From assembly GCA_964522445.1 (NCBI GenBank), contig CAZFUY010000003.1, forward strand, positions 3,305-67,304: a stretch of 64,000 nucleotides of DNA, given 5' to 3'. Below are positions 18,675-26,552 of the stretch, one piece after another; positions within the stretch are counted from its first letter, which is position 1; every line of letters starts with the position of its first letter. The position numbers and the translations under genes are program-made. Origin of the DNA: CAZFUY01 sp964522445. Its GTDB lineage: Bacteria > Pseudomonadota > Gammaproteobacteria > SZUA-229. The notes beneath the pieces were generated by a model that was given only the letters and a program-made list of their open reading frames with translations, was not told where the DNA came from and did no database searches.

Positions 18675-19739
18675 TTAAAGATGATAAGGTTTGCTTAGTT
18701 CATGCACTGTTTCAACCAGTGCGGCTACATGGTCAGGGTTTACATCAGGCGTTACGCCGTGACCTAAATTAAATACGTGGCCGCTGCCCTTTCCATAAGC
18801 CTGCAGAATTTTTCCTGCTTCTTCTTTAATTGTTTCAGGTGAGGCGTAAAGTGTTGTTGGGTCCATATTGCCCTGTAATGCAACACGATCACCGACCTGT
18901 TGTCTTGCCAGTGCAATATCTGTTGTCCAGTCCAGTCCCAGAGCGTCACAGCCTGAATTGGCTAAATCATTTAGCCACATGCCGCCGCCTTTGGTGAATA
19001 AAATAACAGGAACTTTCTGGCCGTCTTTTTCGCGAGTCAGTTTTGAAACAATTTCTGACATGTATTTTAATGAGAATTCTCTGTACATATTGGGAGATAA
19101 ACTGCCGCCCCAGGTATCAAAAATCATTACAGCCTGTGCGCCGGCTGCAATTTGTGCATTGAGATAAGCAACCACAGAGTCTGCAATTTTGCTTAGTAGC
19201 ATATGAGCTATTTCAGGTTGATCAAAAAGCATGGCTTTTGATTTGCTAAATGTTTTGCTGCTGCCACCTTCAATCATATAAGTGGCTAGTGTCCAGGGGC
19301 TGCCAGAAAAACCAATTAAAGGTACGCGGCCATCTAATTCACGGCGTATAGTGCGTACAGCATCCATAACATATTTAAGTTCGTCTTCTGGATCGGGTAC
19401 AGGCAGGTTTTTAATCTGTTGTTTTGTGCGAATGGGTGTTTTAAATTTTGGGCCTTCGCCTTCTTCAAAATACAGACCTAAACCCATGGCATCGGGAACA
19501 GTAAGGATATCTGAAAATAAAATAGCTGCGTCAAGATCAAAGCGTTCTAATGGCTGAAGCGTTACTTCACAGGCAAGATCGGGTGTTGAGCAAAGTGTCA
19601 TGAAGTCACCGGCTTTTTCACGAATGGCGCGGTATTCTGGAAGATAACGTCCTGCCTGGCGCATAATCCAGATAGGCGTGCGATCAACAGGTTGCTTTAA
19701 TAAAGCACGTAGAAAACGGTCGTTTTTTAATTCAGTCAT
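18675..19739 (-). CDS. hemE: Uroporphyrinogen decarboxylase
   Basis: Decarboxylates the four acetate side chains of uroporphyrinogen III to give coproporphyrinogen III in heme synthesis; cytoplasmic and cofactor-free. 354 residues, with the N-terminal signature PIWIMRQAGRYLPEYR, FSDILTVPDAMGLG, GFSGSPWTLATYM and FNLGHGVTPDVNPDH. It lies 90 bp downstream of yqeY on the same strand. Confidence 0.97.
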   Translation of the reverse strand: MTELKNDRFLRALLKQPVDRTPIWIMRQAGRYLPEYRAIREKAGDFMTLCSTPDLACEVTLQPLERFDLDAAILFSDILTVPDAMGLGLYFEEGEGPKFKTPIRTKQQIKNLPVPDPEDELKYVMDAVRTIRRELDGRVPLIGFSGSPWTLATYMIEGGSSKTFSKSKAMLFDQPEIAHMLLSKIADSVVAYLNAQIAAGAQAVMIFDTWGGSLSPNMYREFSLKYMSEIVSKLTREKDGQKVPVILFTKGGGMWLNDLANSGCDALGLDWTTDIALARQQVGDRVALQGNMDPTTLYASPETIKEEAGKILQAYGKGSGHVFNLGHGVTPDVNPDHVAALVETVHELSKPYHL

Positions 19740-19829
19740 GTTGTTGCTTTTTTATGTGTGCGGATTTAATTGTGCGGTATGAATAGCAAGGTTAGAAGTA
19801 GAAAAGCTAACCCGGGTTTCTAAATTAGA

Positions 19830-20288
19830 TTATGCGGCGTTAAGGCGCGCTTTAATTTTACCGCTAACGCTACCCATATCGGCTCGGCCCTGCATTTTAG
19901 GCTTGAGCTGCCCCATCACTTTACCCATGTCTTTAATAGAGCTGGCACCTGTGCTGGAAATAGCGTCATTAATCATTGACTCGATTTCTTCGTCACTGAG
20001 AGCAGAGGGCAGGTAGTCCTTTAATATTTCAATCTCGTATATTTCCTGCTCAAGCAGATCGTCACGCCCCGCGTCTTTATACTGGCTGGCAGACTCACGA
20101 CGCTGCTTTGTCATTTTATCAAGCACAGCAATAATACGATCATCATCCAGCTCAATTCGCTCGTCTACTTCAATTTGCTTTATGGCAGACAGAACGAGAC
20201 GAATAACGCCCAGGCGTTTTTTATCGCCGCCTTTCATAGCAGCTTTCATTTCATCCGTGAGGCGTTGCTTGAGTGGAGCTGTACTCAT
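19830..20288 (-). CDS. yqeY: GatB/YqeY domain protein
   Basis: 152-residue helical protein related to the tRNA-binding tail domain of GatB. The LKQRLTDEMKAAMKGGDKKR N-terminus and the C-terminal DMGKVMGQLKPKMQGRADM are diagnostic. Its role is not firmly known; a tRNA-related function is inferred from the domain. It directly follows rpsU (12 nt), the usual pair. In many gammaproteobacteria dnaG comes next, but here the following gene is hemE. Confidence 0.92.
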   Translation of the reverse strand: MSTAPLKQRLTDEMKAAMKGGDKKRLGVIRLVLSAIKQIEVDERIELDDDRIIAVLDKMTKQRRESASQYKDAGRDDLLEQEIYEIEILKDYLPSALSDEEIESMINDAISSTGASSIKDMGKVMGQLKPKMQGRADMGSVSGKIKARLNAA

Positions 20289-20300
20289 GACGTCAACAAA

Positions 20301-20528
20301 TTAACGGCGACGATGAGGATTACGAGTTAAACGTTCTCTCTCTTTAGAAAGCTTCTTCATATTGCGCTTAACAGCAGCAGCAGCTTTACGCTTGCGTTCA
20401 GTTGTGGGCTTTTCATAAGCTTCACGGCGGCGGATTTCAGTTAATACGCCTGCTTTTTCGCAAGAGCGCTTGAAGCGGCGAAGTGCGACATCAAACGGTT
20501 CGTTATCTTTAACTTTTACTTGTGGCAT
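20301..20528 (-). CDS. rpsU: 30S ribosomal protein S21
   Basis: 75 residues starting MPQVKVKDNEPFDVALRRFK, with RSCEKAGVLTEIRRREAYEK and a strongly basic tail ending NPHRRR. An upstream in-frame extension to 20636 exists but has no similarity to S21 and runs into the promoter area, so ATG 20526-20528 is the start. The 5' region to 20721 is shared with the divergent tsaD. Confidence 0.96.
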   Translation of the reverse strand: MPQVKVKDNEPFDVALRRFKRSCEKAGVLTEIRRREAYEKPTTERKRKAAAAVKRNMKKLSKERERLTRNPHRRR

Positions 20529-20721
20529 TGATTTCTCACTAATGTTTGTAACTAGCCAGTTCTTAATCCAGATAGCAGAGTTAATCTGAATAGTTACAGT
20601 GTTTTTCTGTTTACTATGTTCTACAATTCGACCCAAAACAGGATCGAGTGCTTTAGAGCCGCGGGATTATATCAGTTTTTTTTGAATTACCAAACAATAG
20701 ATTGGGGAATATTGGTTAATT

Positions 20722-21735
20722 ATGATTGTTTTAGGCATTGAATCTTCCTGTGATGAAACAGGTATTGCAATATATGACTCTGAAAAAGGCCTGCTGGCGC
20801 ATGTTCTGCATTCCCAGATCAAGCTACATGCCGAGTATGGTGGCGTAGTGCCTGAGCTGGCATCTCGCGATCATGTTCGTTATCTGCTGCCACTTATAGA
20901 ACAGGTTCTGCAACAGGCAGGACTAACAAAACAGGAAATTGATGGTATAGCCTTCACATCAGGTCCAGGGCTGGTGGGTGCATTAATGGTGGGTGTGTCA
21001 GCCGGGCGTGCGCTGGCCATGGCGCTGGATGTGCCTGCCATTGGTGTACATCATATGGAAGGGCATCTTTTAGCGCCTATGCTGGAAGATTCTGTGCCAG
21101 AATTTCCCTTTATTGCACTACTGGTTTCTGGTGGGCATACCCTGTTAGCTGAAGTGCAGGGCGTTGGGCAATATAAAATTCTGGGTGAAAGTCTGGATGA
21201 TGCCGCTGGTGAGGCATTTGATAAAACGGCCAAGATGCTGGGATTAGGTTATCCCGGTGGCCCCATTCTCGCTAAATTAGCAGAACAGGGTGATGCCAGT
21301 GAATATAAATTTCCGCGACCCATGACAGATCGTCCAGGACTGGATTTTAGCTTTAGTGGCTTAAAAACCTTTACCCTGACAACCTGGCAAAAAGCCAGTC
21401 AGAATGAACAGACGAAGGCCAATATTGCACGTGCATTTGAAGATGCCGTTGTTGATACCTTAATGATTAAATGTCGCCGAGCTATTAAACAAACGGCTAT
21501 AAAAACGCTGGTTATTGCTGGAGGGGTTGGTGCTAATTTGCGCTTAAGGGCATCGCTTCAGTCAATGATGGAAAAAGAACAGGGGCAGTTATTTTATCCG
21601 CGAGTTGAGTTTTGTACCGACAATGGTGCAATGATTGCGTATGTAGGGTGCCTACGATTAATGGCTGGGCAGATAGAGCCTTTGGTAATTAATGCGAAGG
21701 CGAGATGGCCTATTGATGAGCTAAAGGCAATTTAG
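20722..21735 (+). CDS. tsaD: tRNA N6-adenosine threonylcarbamoyltransferase
   Basis: Transfers the threonylcarbamoyl group from TC-AMP to A37 of ANN-decoding tRNAs, with TsaB and TsaE. 337 residues of the ASKHA fold. It opens LGIESSCDETGIAIYD; the metal-binding histidines are in GVHHMEGHLLAP; later motifs are LVSGGHTLL and VIAGGVGANLRLR. It is divergent from rpsU, the conserved arrangement, and its stop overlaps the end of convergent plsY by 4 nt. Confidence 0.97.
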   Translation: MIVLGIESSCDETGIAIYDSEKGLLAHVLHSQIKLHAEYGGVVPELASRDHVRYLLPLIEQVLQQAGLTKQEIDGIAFTSGPGLVGALMVGVSAGRALAMALDVPAIGVHHMEGHLLAPMLEDSVPEFPFIALLVSGGHTLLAEVQGVGQYKILGESLDDAAGEAFDKTAKMLGLGYPGGPILAKLAEQGDASEYKFPRPMTDRPGLDFSFSGLKTFTLTTWQKASQNEQTKANIARAFEDAVVDTLMIKCRRAIKQTAIKTLVIAGGVGANLRLRASLQSMMEKEQGQLFYPRVEFCTDNGAMIAYVGCLRLMAGQIEPLVINAKARWPIDELKAI

Positions 21736-22349
21736 CTTTTTTTAGAACCAATTTTCCCTTCTTTACCCGCCAGTAAATTTGCAATATTACTCCGGTGTCG
21801 CCAGTAAAGAAGGGCAGACATGATGACCGCGCTAATAGTGATAATATTTGAGCCAGTTATTAGCCAAATTAGCAAAGGCGCAAATAAAGCAGCAACCAGA
21901 GCGGCAAGGGATGAATATTTAAAGATAAAGGCCATAGCCAGCCAGATGCTAATTGTGCCAAGTCCTACCATCCATTGAATGCCAATCAGTATGCCTAATA
22001 ATGTAGCTACACCCTTGCCGCCAGAAAAGCCATAATAAACAGGATATAAGTGGCCTAAAAATGCAGCCAGCCCTGCTCCGGCTATAGCTTCATCGGGTGC
22101 ATTAATAGAGGTAGCAATAAATACCGGGATCAGGCCTTTTAGCATGTCGCCAATAAGGGTAATTGCGGCTGCTTTTTTACCCCCTGAGCGCAGAACATTG
22201 GTTGCACCGGGATTATTTGATCCAACGGTTCGAGGGTCTGGCAGGCCCATAATTTTGCAGGTAACAATTGAAGTGGATACAGAACCCAGCAAATAGCCAA
22301 ACAGGGCAAAAGCAAGTATCAGTATAATGGGTTGTTGTAGCGCATCCAC
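21732..22349 (-). CDS. plsY: Acyl-phosphate glycerol-3-phosphate acyltransferase
   Basis: Inner-membrane enzyme that acylates glycerol-3-phosphate using acyl-phosphate, the first step of phospholipid synthesis. 205 residues with five or six hydrophobic segments. The three conserved motifs are GSVSTSIV, the glycine-rich DPRTVGSNNPGATNVLR and GHLYPVYYGFSGGKGVAT. The start is GTG (GTG GAT GCG) without a clear Shine-Dalgarno sequence. Confidence 0.95.
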   Translation of the reverse strand: MDALQQPIILILAFALFGYLLGSVSTSIVTCKIMGLPDPRTVGSNNPGATNVLRSGGKKAAAITLIGDMLKGLIPVFIATSINAPDEAIAGAGLAAFLGHLYPVYYGFSGGKGVATLLGILIGIQWMVGLGTISIWLAMAFIFKYSSLAALVAALFAPLLIWLITGSNIITISAVIMSALLYWRHRSNIANLLAGKEGKIGSKKS

Positions 22350-22421
22350 AGAGAGTATCTTCTTTGGCTCTTAAAAAATGCGAACGTTACCACTGTGAAG
22401 GGGTTCTGGTAAAGGTAATGT

Positions 22422-23174
22422 ATGAAATCTAAAAAAATAAAATGTGTTTTTGTTCACGGCTGGGGAATGAATAAGGCCATTTGGCGGCCTGTATTAGAAA
22501 TGCTACCTGACTGGATAGAACCCGCTGCTATTGATCTGCCGGGGCATGGTTCGCAGGCAGATAAAAGCTTTGAAACACTGGATGATTTAGTTCAGGCTTT
22601 AGATCAGTCAGTAAAAGAACCCGCTATATGGATTGCCTGGTCACTGGGTGGTCTGGCAGCTATACAGCTGGCTTTGCAAAAGCCCAAAAAAGTTCAGGCG
22701 ATGATATTAGTGTCCAGCTCACCCTGTTTTGTACAAAAGCAGGACTGGTCATCGGGCATGAAAGCCGATGTGTTTGATGATTTTGCAAAAGAACTTGAAA
22801 ATGATTTTTCAGGTACAATCCGTCGTTTTTTATCTTTGCAGGTGCGGGGATCAACAGGTGGGCGAGAAATATTGCGCAGCTTACGCAAAGAAGTATTAGC
22901 CCAACCTGCTGCAAATATTGAATCTTTAAGATCAGGTTTGAATTTACTGAAAACGGTAGATTTACGTCACCAGCTTTTGCAATTAGAAATGCCCGTCAGC
23001 TGGTTGTTAGGTGAATGTGATGGTTTAGTTAAAGCTTCATTAGCAACTGAACTTGAAAGCTTAATGCCAGATGCAGAAGTTAATATTTTTAATCAGGCGG
23101 CACACGCTCCGTTTTTATCTCACTTGCCTGAGTTTAATAAACAGTTAACCGAGTTTGTAAAAAAACTCATATAA
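22422..23174 (+). CDS. bioH: Pimeloyl-ACP methyl ester carboxylesterase
   Basis: Alpha/beta hydrolase that removes the methyl group from pimeloyl-ACP methyl ester and so ends BioC-protected pimelate synthesis for biotin. 250 residues: VHGWGMNKAIWRPV oxyanion region, nucleophile elbow AWSLGG (Ser74; the usual family form is GWSLGG), and a catalytic His in NQAAHAPFLSHLPEF. The start is preceded by AAGGT. It sits 19 nt before bioC, which strongly supports BioH over a generic hydrolase. Confidence 0.92.
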   Translation: MKSKKIKCVFVHGWGMNKAIWRPVLEMLPDWIEPAAIDLPGHGSQADKSFETLDDLVQALDQSVKEPAIWIAWSLGGLAAIQLALQKPKKVQAMILVSSSPCFVQKQDWSSGMKADVFDDFAKELENDFSGTIRRFLSLQVRGSTGGREILRSLRKEVLAQPAANIESLRSGLNLLKTVDLRHQLLQLEMPVSWLLGECDGLVKASLATELESLMPDAEVNIFNQAAHAPFLSHLPEFNKQLTEFVKKLI

Positions 23175-23193
23175 TTTTGTTGAATAGTTTCAT

Positions 23194-24051
23194 ATGACCT
23201 TACCTGTTAGTTCCAGAAAAAATTGTATTCAAAAACATTTTGATGCTAAAGCAGATTGTTATGAGTCGTCTGCGGTATTGCAGAAAGAAGTGTGTGATCG
23301 AATGCTCGAACGATTAAATTTAGTTACCTTAAAACCACTAAAAATATTAGATGCAGGTGCGGGCACAGGTTGGGGTGTGCAGGGTTTAATGGAAAAATAT
23401 TCATCAGCAAATGTCATTGCGCTGGATTTGTCTTTATCTATGCTAAAGCAGAGTAAAGCAAAAGGTGGCTGGTTTCATAAACCGAGTTTACTTTGTGCGG
23501 ATGCAGAGTTTTTGCCAATAGCAGATAATTCTGTTGACCTAATTTTTTCCAGCTTAATGTTGCAATGGTGTGATGCAAAAAAAGTATTTGCAGAATTTAA
23601 ACGCATATTAAAACCGGGCGGCCTGTTAATGTTTTCAAGTTTTGGCCCTGATACATTAAAAGAATTACGTTATAGCTGGGCACAGGTTGACAACAATCTT
23701 CATGTAAATGATTTTGTCGATATGCATGATTTAGGTGATGAGCTTTTACTGTCTGGTTTTGCTGAGCCAGTACTGGATATGGATATGATTACTCTCACCT
23801 ACTCGCATGCAAAAGAAGTGATGATAGATTTAAAAAATATTGGTGCAAATACACTGATAAATAATAAATCCAGGGGGTTAATAACGCCGAGAAAGTTTCA
23901 GCGAGTAATTGATGCTTATGAAGCTTTTAGAGTAAACGACATTCTGCCGGCCAGTTTTGAAATTGTTTATGGGCATGCGTGGAAGGCAGAAGAAAGTAAT
24001 AAAAAAGAAGTTATTGGTGAAGCGTTTTCAATACCAATAAAAACTATTTGA
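23194..24051 (+). CDS. bioC: Malonyl-ACP O-methyltransferase
   Basis: SAM-dependent methyltransferase that methylates malonyl-ACP to prime pimelate synthesis for biotin. 285 residues with SAM motif I ILDAGAGTGWGVQGL, an acidic residue after motif II (VIALDLSLSMLKQSK), DLIFSSLMLQWCD and LKPGGLLMFSSFGPDTL, which is typical of BioC. Follows bioH. The other bio genes (bioB, F, D, A) are not in the window, so the pathway is split between loci. Confidence 0.94.
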   Translation: MTLPVSSRKNCIQKHFDAKADCYESSAVLQKEVCDRMLERLNLVTLKPLKILDAGAGTGWGVQGLMEKYSSANVIALDLSLSMLKQSKAKGGWFHKPSLLCADAEFLPIADNSVDLIFSSLMLQWCDAKKVFAEFKRILKPGGLLMFSSFGPDTLKELRYSWAQVDNNLHVNDFVDMHDLGDELLLSGFAEPVLDMDMITLTYSHAKEVMIDLKNIGANTLINNKSRGLITPRKFQRVIDAYEAFRVNDILPASFEIVYGHAWKAEESNKKEVIGEAFSIPIKTI

Positions 24052-24174
24052 CTGTGCTCGTCAGGGTGGTCAGTGTCGTTTTGTTTATTGTCCCAAAATG
24101 CTAGTAAAAACTATGCGCTTTAGTGTAAGGCCTTAGCGTTATTTTTTAAGATTAAGATAAAAATTTAAAAACAT

Positions 24175-24207
24175 CGTCATTCCAGCATGCTTCTAGCTGG
24201 AATCCAG
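24175..24207. repeat. Short palindromic repeat, GTCATTCC-type
   Basis: TTCCAGC (24180-24186) and GCTGGAA (24196-24202) form a 7-bp hairpin within CGTCATTCCAGCATGC... A related sequence in reverse orientation lies at 56940-56965. It directly abuts the large palindromic element that follows. Confidence 0.55.
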
Positions 24208-24220
24208 TGTTTAGAGTTTG

Positions 24221-24437
24221 GTTTTTTTTGGCTTTGTGGTTTCGCCTTTATGGCGAGTTCATTTCTTTTGCTCGCACAAAAGAAACCGAACCAAAGAAAA
24301 TGCGCCCCAGGTCACAAGCCCTCATTGCTTTTTATGAGGGCTTGTGACCTGGGGCGGCATTTCTTTGCTTACTTTCTTGTTGCTGTAGACAAGAAAGTGA
24401 GTCGCCATACAGGCGAAATCACAAAGCAAAAAAAACA
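24221..24437. repeat. Large clover-shaped palindromic element
   Basis: About 215 bp that can fold as a multi-armed cruciform. The outer stem is GCTTTGTGGTTTCGCC (from 24231) against GGCGAAATCACAAAGC (to 24427), one mismatch. Inside are paired side hairpins CGCC/GGCG on both flanks, TTTCTTTTG/CAAAAGAAA (from 24270), ACTTTCTTGT/ACAAGAAAGT (24370-24399), and a central perfect 22-bp stem (24304-24325 with 24334-24355, 8-nt loop). T-rich and A-rich runs close the ends. It has no credible coding capacity; an 84-codon frame through it merely follows the repeat. It looks like a MITE-like or REP-type dispersed element. The rest of 24052-24502 shows no gene. Confidence 0.75.
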
Positions 24438-24502
24438 ATAATCTATCAAGTTACATTAAATCAAATTTAAACAACAACCCCATCCCAGATAAATTACAGG
24501 CA

Positions 24503-24533
24503 TAAAAAAAGCGGCTAATGAAATGAGCCGCTT
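24503..24533 (-). terminator. Rho-independent terminator of rpoH
   Basis: AAGCGGCT (24509-24516) and AGCCGCTT (24526-24533) form an 8-bp GC-rich stem. Read on the minus strand it is followed by a run of seven T. It lies 22 nt beyond the rpoH stop. Confidence 0.85.
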
Positions 24534-24554
24534 CTTAAAAGTGTTTAAAAAAAA

Positions 24555-25415
24555 TTAAGCTTCAAATGATGCTTTCATCTTTTTCATCGCATTCTTTTCA
24601 AGTTGTCGAATGCGCTCTGCTGAGACCTGATATTTATCTGCTAACTGGTGCAGCGTTGCCTTGTTTTCATCATCCAGCCAGCGAGACATTAGAATATCAC
24701 GACTACGTTCATCAAGTGAGTTAAGTGATTCACTTAAAGCTTGCAGTTGCTGGCCTTTCCAGTCGTCCTGTTCCAGTTGTTTTGCTGGATCATTTAATGG
24801 GCTGGCTACATAGGTTGCAGGCGAGATATGCTTTTCATCGTCATCATCTGTGGCAGCATCGAAAGCAACATCATAGTTGCTTAAGCGGGCTTCCATTTGT
24901 ACTACGGTTTCTGGTTTGACACCCAGATCTTTTGCTACGCCTTCAATTTCTTCCTGACTAAACCAGCCCAGACGTTTTTTGGAGCTGCGCAGATTAAAGA
25001 ATAATTTTCGTTGAGCTTTGGTTGTGGCAATTTTAACAATGCGCCAGTTTTTCAATACAAATTCATGAATCTCAGCACGAATCCAGTGAACGGCAAAAGA
25101 GACCAGGCGAACCTGATGATCTGTTTTAAAGCGTTTTACGGCTTTCATTAAGCCGACATTGCCTTCCTGAATCAGGTCTGCAAGTGGAAGTCCGTAGCCC
25201 TGGTAGCCACGGGCAATGCGAATAACAAAACGCAAATGAGGCATGATCAATTTTTGTGCTGCATCAAGGTCGCCGTTTTCCTGCAAACGTGTACCTAAAT
25301 CATATTCCTCTTCTGCGCTAAGCATAGGAATTGCGTGGGCGCGCTGGATGTATTGATCCAGACTGCCACTGGCAATGGGTAGATGACTGGTTGCGAGAAT
25401 TAGTTCGTTTGACAT
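24555..25415 (-). CDS. rpoH: RNA polymerase heat-shock sigma factor sigma-32
   Basis: 286 residues. Regions 1.2 to 4.2 are all present: PMLSAEEEYDLGTRLQENGD, region 2 DLIQEGNVGLMKAVKRF and VSFAVHWIRAEIHEFVLKNW, the RpoH-specific QRKLFFNLRSSKKRLG box, and region 4.2 LHQLADKYQVSAERIRQLE. I start at ATG 25413-25415, preceded by GGAG 7 nt upstream. An upstream in-frame start at 25475 would run through the CIRCE operator and has no family similarity. The position downstream of ftsY-ftsE-ftsX is classic, but here a regulator gene intervenes. Control by HrcA is suggested by the operator at 25445-25471. Confidence 0.97.
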   Translation of the reverse strand: MSNELILATSHLPIASGSLDQYIQRAHAIPMLSAEEEYDLGTRLQENGDLDAAQKLIMPHLRFVIRIARGYQGYGLPLADLIQEGNVGLMKAVKRFKTDHQVRLVSFAVHWIRAEIHEFVLKNWRIVKIATTKAQRKLFFNLRSSKKRLGWFSQEEIEGVAKDLGVKPETVVQMEARLSNYDVAFDAATDDDDEKHISPATYVASPLNDPAKQLEQDDWKGQQLQALSESLNSLDERSRDILMSRWLDDENKATLHQLADKYQVSAERIRQLEKNAMKKMKASFEA

Positions 25416-25444
25416 ATTAGCTCCACAATATTTGTGTAAATATA

Positions 25445-25471
25445 TTAGCACTCTTAAAGTTAGAGTGCTAA
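25445..25471 (-). promoter_or_regulatory. CIRCE operator (HrcA site) upstream of rpoH
   Basis: TTAGCACTC (25445-25453), 9 nt, GAGTGCTAA (25463-25471): an exact match to the CIRCE consensus TTAGCACTC-N9-GAGTGCTAA bound by the heat-shock repressor HrcA. It lies 29 nt upstream of the rpoH start codon. A weak sigma-70 promoter, -35 TTGAAC (25483-25488) and -10 TCTAAC (25459-25464) with an 18-nt spacer, would overlap it, so a bound repressor would block initiation. Confidence 0.93.
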
Positions 25472-25527
25472 TCAATATATTAGTTCAAGCTTATTTAAAT
25501 AAAAAGGGGTGTGGGCTTTTTTATGTA

Positions 25528-26382
25528 TTAAAGGTTTGCAGCAAGGATATCTGTTTGATTTAACAGTAAATATTGCTGGCGAAGTCTTAGTAAGGTATCG
25601 ATGCGTGCGATGAGCAATGGCTCTCTAACGGGTTTTTCAATAATATCGTTTGCCCCTGCTGAAAAGATACGGTTGAGATTTTTAGGATCGGCATCATGGT
25701 TGCTGGATGTGGTAACCAGAATGGGTAATTGCTCGTAATCCAGCCCCAGACCATGGCGAATTTCACGAATTAAATCACGGCCAGACATGTGACCTTCCAG
25801 TTCTATATCTGTTAATAGCAGGTCGAATGGTTGTATATGGTTACCAGAAAAGGAGTGTTGAATATGTTGTAAAGCATGTTCTGCATCAGTAGCAAAAAGG
25901 TAATTATGGTCATTCTTGGTTAGAAAGTTTTTTACCACCTGTGCCACAGTGGGGCTGTCTTCTACATAAAGAATATTACCAGTTAAAGCAGGTTTGGGTA
26001 TTTCTGTGCTTAAGAATGACTGGATGTAAGATACCAGTTTTTGTTGCCCTAGTTTTTTATTGAAGTAGCCATTTACATATTGGCAGATCAGCTTTTCCTC
26101 TAATATGCCAAGTGTTTCGCCAGAAACAATGATAAGGGGTGTGCGGCGCACATTAAGATCGATTCTGATTTTTCTTACCAGATCATGGCAGTCAATGCCC
26201 GGTAAGTTGCGTGACATGGTAATCAGCGCGTATTTGTTGTCTTTTAAAAGGCTCAGGGCTTCATTAGCAGAATTTGCAATATCCACTACAACATCACTGA
26301 TATTTTTTTTAATCAGCTTGGTAATAATGGCTAATGCGGTGCTAGAGTGATCTATTAATAAAACACGTTGAGTTTGAGACAT
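25528..26382 (-). CDS. Double-receiver response regulator, first receiver lacking its aspartate
   Basis: 284 residues holding two CheY-like receivers and no DNA-binding or enzymatic output. In the first (about 5-120) the phosphoacceptor position is Ser57 (YALITMSRNLPG), so it cannot be phosphorylated in the usual way. The second (about 135-275) is complete: acidic pair Glu141-Asp142 (ILYVEDSPT), Asp192 (LLLTDIELEG), Thr in VTTSS and Lys in IEKPVREP. It lies between ftsX and rpoH, which are usually adjacent. No cognate kinase is next to it. It may act by protein contact or in a phosphorelay. Confidence 0.85.
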   Translation of the reverse strand: MSQTQRVLLIDHSSTALAIITKLIKKNISDVVVDIANSANEALSLLKDNKYALITMSRNLPGIDCHDLVRKIRIDLNVRRTPLIIVSGETLGILEEKLICQYVNGYFNKKLGQQKLVSYIQSFLSTEIPKPALTGNILYVEDSPTVAQVVKNFLTKNDHNYLFATDAEHALQHIQHSFSGNHIQPFDLLLTDIELEGHMSGRDLIREIRHGLGLDYEQLPILVTTSSNHDADPKNLNRIFSAGANDIIEKPVREPLLIARIDTLLRLRQQYLLLNQTDILAANL

Positions 26383-26552
26383 ATCGTTTTCAAATATTTA
26401 ATAAGTTTTAATAATTTATGTTGTTGCTGGTTTCTTTTTGCGGCTAAATTATTAAAATTAAACTTGCCATAATTTAGCTTGATACTAAAGTCAGGCTGTC
26501 CTGAAAACATAGCATTTTATCTAATTACAGTGATTCAGGGTGTGATGCAGAG

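Noticed and set aside
24187..24441. 84-codon plus-strand frame downstream of bioC
   Set aside because: It runs through the palindromic element and its composition is explained by the repeats; no ribosome-binding site or family similarity.
24555..25475. Longer rpoH start at 25475
   Set aside because: It would translate the CIRCE operator, has no family similarity, and the internal ATG at 25415 has a GGAG site.
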